DNA of 64,000 nucleotides from Nitrosomonas sp. GTDB lineage: Bacteria > Pseudomonadota > Gammaproteobacteria > Burkholderiales > Nitrosomonadaceae. The stretch lies in NCBI GenBank assembly GCA_019635215.1, contig JAHBZZ010000012.1, forward strand, positions 1 through 64,000. Reading direction: 5' to 3'. Shown one piece after another: positions 38,612-47,308 of the stretch (positions within the stretch are counted from its first letter, which is position 1; each line of letters begins with the position of its first letter). The notes beneath the pieces are model-generated. The model was given only the letters and a program-made list of their open reading frames with translations. It made no database searches and was not told the origin of the DNA. Position numbers and translations under genes: made by a program.

Positions 38612-39153
38612 ATGCTTTCCCACCGCACGATCTGCGGTGTGGAGTCCAACTCCACAGGGCAAGAAAAAAACCTGATTCAGTTTGCGTTTTATTCCGGCCT
38701 CAGAACTTCCGAACTGATCGCCTTGCGCTGGCAGGATGTCGACTTTGACAAAAACTGTATTTATGTACGAGCTGCAAAAGTCCGCGGCCACTTGAAATGC
38801 ACCGAAACAAAATCAGGGAAGCGTGAAGTCACCCTGCAACCGAAGCCAGAGAAGCGCTGATCATCAGCAGTTATTGACCAATGAACAAAACGACATAGTT
38901 TTTCATGATTCACGTACTAACCAGCCGTGGAAGGACGATCAGGCCATCCGCAAAATTGTCTGGACTCCTGCATTGAAAAGAGCGGGCATAAAAATCGCAA
39001 CCCCTACCAGCCCCGTCACACCTTTGCTTCTATACTGCTTTCAAGAGGAAAACATTATATGGATGTTGTATGGATGTTGCCCAGCAAATGGGCCATAAAG
39101 ATTGGAATATGATCATTAAAGTCTATGGTCGTTGGATTCCACAATCACAATGA
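38612..39153 (+). pseudogene. Tyrosine recombinase (phage integrase) C-terminal part, frameshifted
   Basis: The frame through 38660-38860 reads NLIQFAFYSGLRTSELIALRWQDVDF with the catalytic Arg in GLRTSEL. After TLQPKPE a frameshift follows, then LLTNEQNDIVFHDSRTNQPWKDDQAIRKIVW, a second shift, then PRHTFASILLSRG (catalytic His and Arg region) and VYGRWIPQSQ, where Tyr is in KVYGRW. The N-terminal arm-binding domain is missing. It starts within ten bases of the divergent serine-recombinase start, so the joint is probably a rearrangement. Confidence 0.85.
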
Positions 39154-39218
39154 ATTGAGCACTCACCATCATTCCTTGTTGCGCAACGGGGATAAAACCG
39201 CTATGATACCTGTCCAAT

Positions 39219-39497
39219 ATGATTAAAAGCTTTAAATATAAAGGGCTTGAACGATTCTTTACGACTGGTAACACATCAGGCATTCAGGCTGATCATGCAA
39301 CCAAAATTCACGACAGACTGGCATTTTTGCATTCAGCCATGACTATTGATGACATGAACATACCGGGCTATAGACTGCATGAGTTAAAAGGCAAACTGAA
39401 AGGACATTGGGCCGTTGATGTAAGCAAAAACTGGCGCATCGTTTTCCGTTTTAAAGACGGTGATGCATATGTTGTAAACTATGAGGATTATCACTAA
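39219..39497 (+). CDS. higB: HigB-type toxin (RelE superfamily)
   Basis: This is a 92-residue toxin. IKSFKYKGLERFFTTGN at the start, LHELKGKLKGHWAVDVSKNWRIVFRF in the centre (about 59-84) and DYH at the end are typical HigB features. HigB cuts mRNA on the ribosome. The toxin gene comes first, as in most higBA pairs, and its TAA overlaps the higA ATG by one base. It looks intact, whereas all recombinases around it are broken. Confidence 0.93.
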   Translation: MIKSFKYKGLERFFTTGNTSGIQADHATKIHDRLAFLHSAMTIDDMNIPGYRLHELKGKLKGHWAVDVSKNWRIVFRFKDGDAYVVNYEDYH

Positions 39498-39799
39498 TGA
39501 CTATTCAACAACATAACCCGCCACACCCAGGTGAACTGATTAAAAGAACGTATATTGATCCGTTCGATGATATTTCCGGCAATCAAATAGCCAAACGCCT
39601 AGGCGTAGCCATTAGCACTTTCAATCGTTTGATCAACGGTGTTTCAGATATTTCTCCAGAAATGGCTATCAGGCTCTCCAAAGTACTTGGTAGATCACCT
39701 GAAAGCTGGCTATTAATGCAAGATCACTATGATCTATGGAAAGCACGGCAAACCATTAACACTGACGATCTCGAACCCATTAATTTTGAAATAGCTTAG
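39497..39799 (+). CDS. higA: HigA-type antitoxin
   Basis: This 100-residue antitoxin has an XRE helix-turn-helix (GNQIAKRLGVAISTFNRLINGVSDISPEMAIRLSKVLG, about 28-65), preceded by NPPHPGELIKRTYIDP, the usual HigA start. HigA binds HigB and represses the operon. It overlaps the higB stop (TAATG). The end overlaps the last bases of a broken fecI on the other strand, a chance joint. Confidence 0.93.
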   Translation: MTIQQHNPPHPGELIKRTYIDPFDDISGNQIAKRLGVAISTFNRLINGVSDISPEMAIRLSKVLGRSPESWLLMQDHYDLWKARQTINTDDLEPINFEIA

Positions 39800-40184
39800 A
39801 GTACAAGAGATATCATTATAGGTAAACCGGCAAGCATGGCATCAATGCGCATCAGCGCGTCGATGATGCGCAAGCGTGTTTCGGGTGAAGGTACTTCCGC
39901 TTCCGGTAGACAGGCTATGGCTTCGAGGTAGGCGCGCTCCACATCCAGCCGCCGCCGGTGGTCAATGACCAGTCCTTTGGCGATATGCGTCAACAGTGCA
40001 CGGGGTTCCATGTCCAGATGCACCGGTAGCTGCCGGGAAACCATAACCGCAGCAAAGTATCATGCGCCAGATCAGCCGCATCACAGGTATTACCAAGTTT
40101 GCGGCGCAACCAGCTATACGGCTAGCTGTGATGATCGGTATATAAAACATGGATTCGATGCTCTGTAAGATCGGTGACCGGCAC
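39796..40184 (-). pseudogene. FecI-family sigma factor, broken and truncated
   Basis: From a GTG at 40184 the minus strand reads MPVTDLTEHRIHVLYTDHHS then TAG, then SWLRRKLGNTCDAADLAHDTLLRLW. A shifted frame follows (VSRQLPVHLDMEPRALLTHIAKGLVIDHRRRLDVERAYLEAIACLPEAE), down to ALMRIDAMLAGLP, where homology stops at the higBA boundary. Region 4 is missing. It matches the intact fecI at 4865-5383 in layout. A very good Fur box is still present upstream. Confidence 0.85.
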
Positions 40185-40230
40185 AGCATTCTCCTCGTTA
40201 TTGGTCAAGCACGTATGCGAACACGAATCA

Positions 40231-40251
40231 ATAATGAGAATCATTCTCATG
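40231..40251 (-). promoter_or_regulatory. Fur box upstream of the broken fecI
   Basis: ATAATGAGAATCATTCTCAT is a near-perfect inverted repeat matching the Fur consensus better than the site before the intact fecI. It lies about 50 bases from the pseudogene start. It may be a relic, or it may still titrate or bind Fur. Confidence 0.75.
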
Positions 40252-40369
40252 ATATAGGATAAAAAATCAGTTCCGCAAAATCGCTCCTGACTGATGCTCT
40301 GCCATCCTGAAAGGTATATCCATGCCCGGGTGCTTCACAAAATACAGGATGTTTCACTCAGATCACGGC

Positions 40370-40485
40370 GAGATTGGAAATATTCCACCAGTAGAATTCG
40401 AAATGGCATATTATCGCCAATTGGAGAAATCAGCTAATGCAATTTGACTCAAACTAAAAAATCTCCGGAAGAACCGGATCATTTC
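40370..40485 (+). mobile_element. Detached 3' end of IS3-family element B
   Basis: The plus strand encodes IGNIPPVEFEMAYYRQLEKSANAI and a stop, then TTTGACTCAAACTAAAAAATCTCCGG. This matches the left end of element B (15920-16030, read in reverse): IGNIPPAEFEMAYYRQLEES, then TTGACTCAAACTAAAAAGTCTCCGG. Only about 115 bases remain, ending 40 bases before argJ. Confidence 0.85.
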
Positions 40486-40525
40486 ATTTTTTACTACTCA
40501 TCAATTTAAAAGTTGTTTAATAACT

Positions 40526-41752
40526 ATGCCTGTCAATATCCCAACATTACTTCCTGAACATTTGTTATGTATACCGGGCGTCAAGCTTGGTATTGCCGAA
40601 GCTGGCATAAAAAAACGACATCGAAAGGATTTACTGGTTATTGCGTTGGACGAAGGTACTCATGTTACTGGTGTATTTACACAGAACCGTTTTTGTGCTG
40701 CACCGGTCATTGTTGCGAAAGAAAATCTGGCTAATGCCTCAATACGTGGCCTTGTGGTGAATACAGGCAACGCCAACGCCGGAACCGGAAACACTGGTAT
40801 CCAGCATGCACGAGCAACTTGCGCGGCGCTTGCTGAATTATTTGGCTGCGAGCCGCAGCAAATATTACCGTTTTCTACCGGTGTAATTATGGAACCTCTG
40901 CCAGTAGATGCTGTAATTAATGGGTTACCGGTTGCTGTAGCTGATCTGAACAAAAACAATTGGTACAAAGCAGCACAGGCGATCATGACAACAGATATCG
41001 TACCCAAAGGCGTATCCCGGCAAATAGTGCTTCAGGGCGCACCAGTAACAATTACCGGTATCGCCAAAGGTTCCGGAATGATCCGCCCGAATATGGCAAC
41101 TATGCTTGGGTTTATTGCAACTGACGCTTCAATTACGCATTCACTGCTACACAAGATGATTCGCTATGCCGCAGATTGTTCGTTCAATCGTATCTCCGTT
41201 GATGGCGATACTTCCACGAATGATGCGTTAATCTTAATGGCTACTGGTCAAGCAGGACACCGCGAAATCTGTGAATCAGAAAGCCCGGAATTTTCTCAAC
41301 TACAGGAAGCCGTAACCGAAGTTGCTATAGAATTGGCACAAATGATCGTTCGCGATGGAGAAGGCGCTACAAAATTCATTACTGTGCAGATTGAAGCGGG
41401 TAAAAACATAGATGAATGTAAACAGGTAGCATATGCCATTGCACATTCTCCATTGATCAAAACCGCTTTTTTTGCATCCGATCCCAATTTAGGACGAATA
41501 TTGGCTGCAATTGGGTATGCTGGCTTGGATGATTTGGATGTTAATCGGATACAACTTTATCTGGGTCAAGTGCTGGTTGCCGAGAATGGCGGCCGGGCAC
41601 CTGGATACCGTGAAGAACAAGGTCAACAGGTCATGAACGAACCAGAAATTACTGTGCGTGTGGTATTGAACCGTGGAGCCGCATCGACTTGTTTGTGGAC
41701 TTGTGACTTTTCCTATGACTATGTGAAGATTAATTCAGATTACCGAAGTTAA
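40526..41752 (+). CDS. argJ: Glutamate N-acetyltransferase / amino-acid N-acetyltransferase
   Basis: This 408-residue ArgJ transfers acetyl from acetylornithine to glutamate in the cyclic arginine route and often also uses acetyl-CoA. The proenzyme cleaves itself before the threonine in MATMLGF (about residue 191), which becomes the N-terminal nucleophile. KGSGMIRPN just before it, NTGNANAGTG and the C-terminal [13 protein letters not shown]-like end (here [11 protein letters not shown]) are all present. It is intact although it borders the decayed island. Confidence 0.96.
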   Translation: MPVNIPTLLPEHLLCIPGVKLGIAEAGIKKRHRKDLLVIALDEGTHVTGVFTQNRFCAAPVIVAKENLANASIRGLVVNTGNANAGTGNTGIQHARATCAALAELFGCEPQQILPFSTGVIMEPLPVDAVINGLPVAVADLNKNNWYKAAQAIMTTDIVPKGVSRQIVLQGAPVTITGIAKGSGMIRPNMATMLGFIATDASITHSLLHKMIRYAADCSFNRISVDGDTSTNDALILMATGQAGHREICESESPEFSQLQEAVTEVAIELAQMIVRDGEGATKFITVQIEAGKNIDECKQVAYAIAHSPLIKTAFFASDPNLGRILAAIGYAGLDDLDVNRIQLYLGQVLVAENGGRAPGYREEQGQQVMNEPEITVRVVLNRGAASTCLWTCDFSYDYVKINSDYRS

Positions 41753-41862
41753 ATTTTCCTATCTAAGAAGGCGGCAGACATACAGTACTGCCGAATGATT
41801 CTCACTTCATTTCCTGAATTTTCAGATAATAATGTTTGATAACCATGGTCAACAGGGCTTGT

Positions 41863-42729
41863 ATGGATAAACTAGAACAATTGTGTAATCAAGCAGAAAA
41901 ATTGCTTGAACGTTTGGAATGTCTTTTACGGACTGATGCGCCTGAACCTGATTGGCAGAACAGTATAGCCTTCCGCTGGCGTAAACAAGATAACCACGGT
42001 TATCTTGAATCAATCAAGCATCCGCATCGAATTTTATTAGATGAATTATGCTGCATCGAGCAACAAATTAAGCGTATTGAGCGAAATACCCGCCAATTCG
42101 TACAGGGATTCTCTGCTAACAATGTTCTGTTGACGGGTGCACGGGGTACAGGAAAATCATCACTGATCAAAGCGCTGTTGAACAAATATGCCAGTAATGG
42201 TTTGCGTCTGATTGAAGTGGAAAAACATCATCTGGTCGATTTGCATGATATTGTGGAGATAATTCATAAACGCCCGGAACGTTTTATTCTATTTTGCGAT
42301 GACTTGTCTTTTGAATCTGATGAACCAGGTTACAAGGCACTCAAAGTAGTCCTGGATGGCTCTCTTACCACGATTTCCGAAAATGTATTGATTTACGCCA
42401 CCTCGAATCGGCGGCACATGATACCCGAATATATGCGCGATAATCTCACAACCCGTCATTCAGGTGGAGAAATACATCCAAGCGAAGCGATAGAAGAAAA
42501 AATTTCCCTCTCAGAGCGTTTTGGCTTGTGGATTTCATTTTATCCTTTCGATCAAGAGCAATACTTAAGCATAGTACGACACTGGTTGATCTATTTTGGA
42601 ATTGCAGCAATGACCCCCGAAATAACACAGGAATCCCTGCAATGGGCATTGGAACGGGGGTCGCGCAGCGGGCGGGTGGCCTGGCAGTTTGCAAGAGATT
42701 TCGCAGGCCGACAAAAATCGGTCGATTAA
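41863..42729 (+). CDS. DUF815 AAA+ ATPase
   Basis: This is a 288-residue protein of the DUF815 family. An N-terminal helical part (LEQLCNQAEKLLERLECLL) is followed by a AAA+ domain with Walker A GARGTGKSS (about 97-105), Walker B ILFCDDLSFE, and sensor 1 LIYATSNRRH. The C-terminus RSGRVAWQFARDFAGR is typical. I chose the ATG at 41863, with AGGG six bases upstream; in-frame starts at 41845 (ATG) and 41836 (TTG) are also possible. The biological role is not known. It lies 17 bases before the Nudix gene and may be co-transcribed. Confidence 0.85.
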   Translation: MDKLEQLCNQAEKLLERLECLLRTDAPEPDWQNSIAFRWRKQDNHGYLESIKHPHRILLDELCCIEQQIKRIERNTRQFVQGFSANNVLLTGARGTGKSSLIKALLNKYASNGLRLIEVEKHHLVDLHDIVEIIHKRPERFILFCDDLSFESDEPGYKALKVVLDGSLTTISENVLIYATSNRRHMIPEYMRDNLTTRHSGGEIHPSEAIEEKISLSERFGLWISFYPFDQEQYLSIVRHWLIYFGIAAMTPEITQESLQWALERGSRSGRVAWQFARDFAGRQKSVD

Positions 42730-42746
42730 CTTCTATTTAGAAACCA

Positions 42747-43697
42747 ATGAAGGCATCACCTGTTGTTGAAGTAGCCGCTGCTGTTATTGTAAAACCAGAT
42801 GGAAATTTTCTACTGACTTGCCGCCCGGAAGGAAAACCCTATTCAGGCTACTGGGAATTTCCCGGCGGCAAGATTGAAGCTGAAGAATCACCGCTTCATG
42901 CGCTTGACCGGGAATTACAAGAAGAGCTGGGCATACAGATCATCAAAGCCGATCCTTGGATTACACGCCTGTTCTCCTATACCCATGCCACTGTAAAACT
43001 GCACTTTTACCGGGTTACAGAATGGTATGGCGATCCCTATGGACGTGAAAATCAATTATTGTCGTGGCAATTACCGCACAATATTAGCGTTACGCCCATG
43101 CTGCCTGCCAATTCCCCTGTATTACGCGCATTAATGCTGCCCTCCATTTATGCCATAACGCACGCTTCAGAAGCGGGTGTTGAAACATCTGTACAACAAA
43201 TAAAGCAAGCAGTACAAAATGGATTACGTTTGATACAGATCCGCGAGAAAACAATGAATGCGCTGTCTCTCAAGAATTTCACTGAACAGGTTATATCGCT
43301 TGCACAAAGCACCGGTGCGCAGGTTTTGCTTAATCATGACACCGCATATTTACACAAAGTACGTACCGATGGCATCCACTTACCCTCCGCCCAACTCATG
43401 ACCTTAGCCGCGCGCCCCGAACTCAAACACGGCTGGTGCAGCGCTTCCTGCCATAATGCTGAAGAGCTCTATCAAGCGGAAGCATTAGAACTTGATTTTG
43501 TTGTACTGGGTCCGGTTTATCCGACGCTGAGTCATACAAACATAAAGCCATTAGGGTGGCAGAAATTTGCTGCCTTGATCTGTAATTATCCATTACCGGT
43601 TTATGCTCTAGGGGGTATGACATATAAAGATCTGGCAATAGCCCAGGAAATGGGGGCGCATGGCATAGCGATAATGCGGGGTATTACTGAACTATAA
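42747..43697 (+). CDS. Nudix hydrolase fused to a ThiE-like thiamine phosphate synthase domain
   Basis: This 316-residue protein joins two enzymes. Residues 1-130 are a MutT-type Nudix domain with a complete Nudix box, GKIEAEESPLHALDRELQEELGI (about 36-58). Residues 135-316 form a TIM barrel like thiamine monophosphate synthase: LIQIREKTMN, LLNHDTAYLHKVRTDGIHLPS, FVVLGPVYPTLSH, LGGMTYKDLAIAQEMGAHGIAIMRGI. Fusions like this are known in beta- and gammaproteobacteria. The Nudix part probably cleans oxidised dGTP; whether the ThiE part makes thiamine phosphate is unclear. Confidence 0.92.
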   Translation: MKASPVVEVAAAVIVKPDGNFLLTCRPEGKPYSGYWEFPGGKIEAEESPLHALDRELQEELGIQIIKADPWITRLFSYTHATVKLHFYRVTEWYGDPYGRENQLLSWQLPHNISVTPMLPANSPVLRALMLPSIYAITHASEAGVETSVQQIKQAVQNGLRLIQIREKTMNALSLKNFTEQVISLAQSTGAQVLLNHDTAYLHKVRTDGIHLPSAQLMTLAARPELKHGWCSASCHNAEELYQAEALELDFVVLGPVYPTLSHTNIKPLGWQKFAALICNYPLPVYALGGMTYKDLAIAQEMGAHGIAIMRGITEL

Positions 43698-43741
43698 TCA
43701 GCATTGAAAATGTATTTTCATTTTTCATGACATGATTAATC

Positions 43742-43915
43742 TTAATCTTCAGTTTTGTGTTCTTGTTCTGATTGACTTATACGATAGGATTCTCGCGCCC
43801 ATTGAGCAAGATCCATCGTTTTACAACGTTCAGAACAAAAGGGACGAAATGTGTTATCCGAATGCCATAAAACGGATTTTCCACATTGAGGACAGTTAAC
43901 AATACGTTGTTTCAT
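43742..43915 (-). CDS. yacG: DNA gyrase inhibitor / zinc protein YacG
   Basis: This 57-residue protein starts [17 protein letters not shown] and has [18 protein letters not shown]. The four zinc-binding cysteines (residues 8, 11, 27, 31) are in the YacG spacing. YacG binds GyrB and blocks gyrase DNA binding. It lies on the minus strand between the Nudix-ThiE gene and miaA; in many relatives it is close to coaE or the mutT gene, which fits. It is complete. Confidence 0.93.
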   Translation of the reverse strand: MKQRIVNCPQCGKSVLWHSDNTFRPFCSERCKTMDLAQWARESYRISQSEQEHKTED

Positions 43916-43971
43916 AGTCAAGCATTAAAGGGGTAGTTTGAGTTTGGATTTTTATTCTATCATCCCAACAC

Positions 43972-44997
43972 ATGAATGATAAAACGTCTGATAAAACAAT
44001 AAACGATGTGAATGGTAAAGTAAAAAACGGACTACCGCCCGCCCTATTCCTGATGGGCCCCACTGCAAGTGGCAAAAGCCATGTGGCTTTGGAAATTGCC
44101 AAACAGTTCCCGGTCGAAATTGTCAGCGTAGATTCTGCCCAGGTTTATCGTTTTATGAACATTGGTACGGCCAAACCTGATCAGGAATCAATGGATAGAA
44201 TACCGCACCACCTGATTAATATACTTGACCCTACAGAAAATTATTCAGCGGCACAATTCCGAGAAGATGCTCTCACGACAATGCACGGCATTACCCAGCG
44301 CGGTAATATCCCATTATTAGCGGGCGGCACCATGCTTTATTTTCAGGCGCTACTGGAAGGGCTTTCCGATCTACCTCCAGCAGACAGCAAATTGCGCCAA
44401 TCAATTGAAAATGAGGCGAAAGCTCTGGGATGGCCAGCGATGCATGCGAAACTCTGTAAATTGGATCCCAAAATAGCGGAACGCATTCAACAGAATGATA
44501 TTCAACGCATCCAGCGTGCTTTGGAAGTTTGTCTTATCACGGATCGCCCGATGTCTGAAATGCTGATATCGCCAAGAAACCCCTGTTTGCCTTACCATAC
44601 TATTCTCTTGGCTTTACAACCTTCCGATCGTAGTCAACTCCATCAAAGGATTGCTTCTCGCTTTGAAAATATGCTGGATCAGGGATTGATAGAAGAAGTA
44701 TCATCAATTCATGAACGATTCGCAATTCGCCCTGAGTTACCTTCCATGCGGTGCGTCGGCTATCGTCAAGCATGCCTCTATCTTAATCAGGCAATCACCC
44801 TGAAAGAACTGCACGACATGGGTATTGCCGCAACGCGACAACTTGCAAAGCGACAATTGACATGGTTACGCAGTATAATACGGAAATATGATGTCATTGA
44901 ATTTGACTGTTTGGCTGATGATCTTGTGAACCAGGTTTGTATTCGATTATATTCGCTCAAAACATTAAAACCTTACAATGAAGCATATAAAATGTAG
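43972..44997 (+). CDS. miaA: tRNA dimethylallyltransferase
   Basis: This 341-residue MiaA adds the isopentenyl group to A37 of tRNAs reading UNN codons. The P-loop GPTASGKSHVA (about 24-34), DSAQVYRFMNIGTAKP, the LLAGGTMLYFQALLEGL stretch and MRCVGYRQACLYL are all in place. The first 15 or so residues are an extra hydrophilic extension. It stands alone, divergent from yacG. Confidence 0.95.
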   Translation: MNDKTSDKTINDVNGKVKNGLPPALFLMGPTASGKSHVALEIAKQFPVEIVSVDSAQVYRFMNIGTAKPDQESMDRIPHHLINILDPTENYSAAQFREDALTTMHGITQRGNIPLLAGGTMLYFQALLEGLSDLPPADSKLRQSIENEAKALGWPAMHAKLCKLDPKIAERIQQNDIQRIQRALEVCLITDRPMSEMLISPRNPCLPYHTILLALQPSDRSQLHQRIASRFENMLDQGLIEEVSSIHERFAIRPELPSMRCVGYRQACLYLNQAITLKELHDMGIAATRQLAKRQLTWLRSIIRKYDVIEFDCLADDLVNQVCIRLYSLKTLKPYNEAYKM

Positions 44998-45106
44998 AAC
45001 CGAACAATTTTGATCAATGTCAACATACGATATGCAGTTTTTTGGAAATCTGCTTTTTTAGGATAAGTATTGATTTAATTTTTTAATATAAAAAGGAGAT
45101 ATAAGT

Positions 45107-45262
45107 ATGAAATATTCTTTGGTGTTAATCGCTTTTGCAATCCTCACTTTAAGTGCATGTGGTGAGCCAAGACGAACCCCTGACGGACACTTAATGGATA
45201 AACCAACACCATCTGCGTATGATCCGGGCGATTTTGATACAAATCCAAGAGATTCTGACTAA
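45107..45262 (+). CDS. Small lipoprotein, YgdI-like peptide length
   Basis: This 51-residue protein starts MKYSLVLIAFAILTLSACGEP. The lipobox LSAC puts the lipidated cysteine at residue 18. The mature part of about 34 residues is hydrophilic and rich in Pro and Asp (RRTPDGHLMDKPTPSAYDPGDFD). A strong ribosome site AAAAGGAGAT precedes the ATG by seven bases. The function is unknown. A perfect hairpin follows 40 bases downstream. Confidence 0.75.
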   Translation: MKYSLVLIAFAILTLSACGEPRRTPDGHLMDKPTPSAYDPGDFDTNPRDSD

Positions 45263-45303
45263 TCTACGGTCAATTCACCATTTAGCGGATTGTTTTTAAA
45301 TTC

Positions 45304-45340
45304 TGGATGATCAATACGATGCGTTTTTATTGATCATCCA
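45304..45340. repeat. Perfect 13-base inverted repeat
   Basis: TGGATGATCAATA and its exact complement TATTGATCATCCA are separated by 11 bases (CGATGCGTTTT). It lies after the small lipoprotein gene. There is no T run directly behind the stem on the plus strand, so it may be a weak terminator, an mRNA end stabiliser or a protein site. Confidence 0.6.
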
Positions 45341-45523
45341 ATCATGAAGCTCGACCCGCATAGTTTTTAATGTAACTTGTCTATGGCTGTTCATTAGCGC
45401 TATGATTAATAATAAGTAAACGCATGCGACAAGTTTCTAAATACAACGCATTGTCATCAGAATAGTAAATTTAATTTTCGAATTACTTTAAAGGTCAAAA
45501 CAAATTCGATAGGAAATAATGCC

Positions 45524-45859
45524 ATGTTCAACCGGTACAATTTATTCATCCCCGCTATGATAATCATCACGCCATTAATCTTGAGCGGATGCGAAAATTA
45601 CGCAGAAAGAACCCATGAATCCTGGATTGAAGCACCATCCGGTGTTTCTTATGATGATTCAACGGTTTATGCGAGAATAGCATATGCCATTAATACAGAT
45701 CCCGGGCTACAAGGCAGTGATATCGAGATCCAGGTTGATGACGGTAAAGTTTTATTGACAGGAACCGCCACGAGTCAAGATCAGATCACGCGAATAAACA
45801 TGCTTTCTTGGATGGTTGATGGTGTTAAAGATGTTAACCTGCAGGTTAAGATTAAATAA
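45524..45859 (+). CDS. BON-domain lipoprotein
   Basis: This is a 111-residue protein with a lipobox (LILSGC, lipidated Cys near residue 23). It has one BON domain, about 47-109: STVYARIAYAINTDPGLQGSDIEIQVDDGKVLLTGTATSQDQITRINMLSWMVDGVKDVNLQV. BON domains bind phospholipid surfaces or solutes in the periplasm, as in OsmY. It probably guards envelope integrity, which is inference. It lies after the small lipoprotein gene in the same direction, 261 bases away. Confidence 0.88.
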   Translation: MFNRYNLFIPAMIIITPLILSGCENYAERTHESWIEAPSGVSYDDSTVYARIAYAINTDPGLQGSDIEIQVDDGKVLLTGTATSQDQITRINMLSWMVDGVKDVNLQVKIK

Positions 45860-45916
45860 TCGACTATTTCTCAACAACAATACTTAAAAAATACCGCCGA
45901 AAAAATAGATGAATTC

Positions 45917-47230
45917 TTATGCATCTGTAGAACTACGAAGCGCCGCTTGTTGGCCTCGGGCCACATCAACATGTTTTAATATGAATAGCCCAATTATAAA
46001 ATAACTGCCGGTTATCAACATCGCAAGACGATGATCACCATCAGTAACCCAGCTTATTAGTCCGTATGTCAGCGGCCCAAGAATAGAGGAAAGCTTTACG
46101 GCCAGCCCCCATAAACCAAAGAATTCCGCACGACGGGAAACAGGACTGAATACCCCTATCAACGCACGGCCTGCAGATTGGGATGCACCAAGACATAACC
46201 CTGCAAGATTGGCGGCCGCCCAGAATATTGCGCGGTCATCTGCGAACCATGCCATTAATATCATGACAATCCAACCGACAAGCGTAATTGCAATCGTAGC
46301 ACGATGACCCAGCTTGTCCTGCACATGGCCAAAAGCAAAAGCACCTAACGCCGCAGTGAAATTCACCAGAAATATCAGCAGTATTGTTTCCTGTGTATCA
46401 AATCCCATCGCTTGCTGCGCGTAGATTGCAGCTAATGCGATCACCGTCTGTATGCCCGCCTGATAGAATACCAGGCAAATCAGAAAACGCATCAAATCCT
46501 GATAATGCCTGACATTCATAACTGTATTTTTCAATCGCAGAAAGGATTCCTGAATCACTTTGCCGCCATACAAATGCGGTTGCGGAATTGCACGTTCCCT
46601 GAGATAGAAAAATGTCGGCAAGCTGGCGACGGCAAAAATTGCAGCGGTAATGACCATAGCCACAGGCACATATTGATCAGGTTCATGATCGAGCGTCTTT
46701 GCCCACGTAATATAAGCGAGGCAACTCCCCAGGCTAAAGATTCCGCCCAGATAACCCAAACCCCACCCCCATCCTGAGACTTTCCCCAGTGATTGGTTTT
46801 TAGCCAGCTCCGGTAAAAATGCAGCGATCAGGTTTTCACCGCTGCCAAAGAAAAAATTCGTAACAATGATCAGTATAATAGCCAACCATAAATCGCCCTG
46901 TCCAACAAAATAAAGTAAAGCGGTAAAAACTACGCAACCGACAGCACTTATAGCCAGTAAAGGTTTTTTGACAGCGTAGGCATCGGCATAGGCACCCACT
47001 ACAGGGGCGGTCAGAATAATAAGAACATACGATACAGCCAGAGATGCTGTCCATGCAAATGTCGCCCAGTTTTCGTTGTTGGCAACAATTGCAACGAAAT
47101 ATGCATTAAAGATTGCAGTGATAACAACTGTGGTATAGCCCGAATTGGCGAAATCAAACATTGCCCATGACCATACCTCACGTGATGCAACACCTTCAGC
47201 AAGGTTCCGGGAGTACGTACTATTTTTCAA
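45917..47230 (-). CDS. MFS transporter, UMF1/Atg22 family
   Basis: This is a 437-residue permease with about 12 membrane helices. SREVWSWAMFDFANSGYTTVVITAIFNAYFV at the start is the signature of the UMF1 (Atg22-like) group. A short loop with AFGHVQDKLGHRATI, between helices 8 and 9, is the MFS motif A. The substrate in bacteria is not established; yeast Atg22 exports amino acids from the vacuole. It is transcribed alone. Confidence 0.9.
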   Translation of the reverse strand: MKNSTYSRNLAEGVASREVWSWAMFDFANSGYTTVVITAIFNAYFVAIVANNENWATFAWTASLAVSYVLIILTAPVVGAYADAYAVKKPLLAISAVGCVVFTALLYFVGQGDLWLAIILIIVTNFFFGSGENLIAAFLPELAKNQSLGKVSGWGWGLGYLGGIFSLGSCLAYITWAKTLDHEPDQYVPVAMVITAAIFAVASLPTFFYLRERAIPQPHLYGGKVIQESFLRLKNTVMNVRHYQDLMRFLICLVFYQAGIQTVIALAAIYAQQAMGFDTQETILLIFLVNFTAALGAFAFGHVQDKLGHRATIAITLVGWIVMILMAWFADDRAIFWAAANLAGLCLGASQSAGRALIGVFSPVSRRAEFFGLWGLAVKLSSILGPLTYGLISWVTDGDHRLAMLITGSYFIIGLFILKHVDVARGQQAALRSSTDA

Positions 47231-47308
47231 CTGAATTGTAGTTAATTTGAATAGGGTTTAAGGAACTGTAAACGTAACCGCCAAGGGTTAAGCATATTTG
47301 GTCGATCT

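Noticed and set aside
38640-38652. GAGTCCAAC near 38642 repeats nine bases of the tRNA T arm (37153-37161), a possible right attachment site
   Set aside because: Nine bases in a different context are too few. The T arm is not at the CCA joint where the recombinase frame enters, so chance is likelier.
45304-45340. Rho-independent terminator
   Set aside because: The stem is perfect but is not followed by a T run on the plus strand, and there is no minus-strand gene ending there, so it is listed as a repeat.
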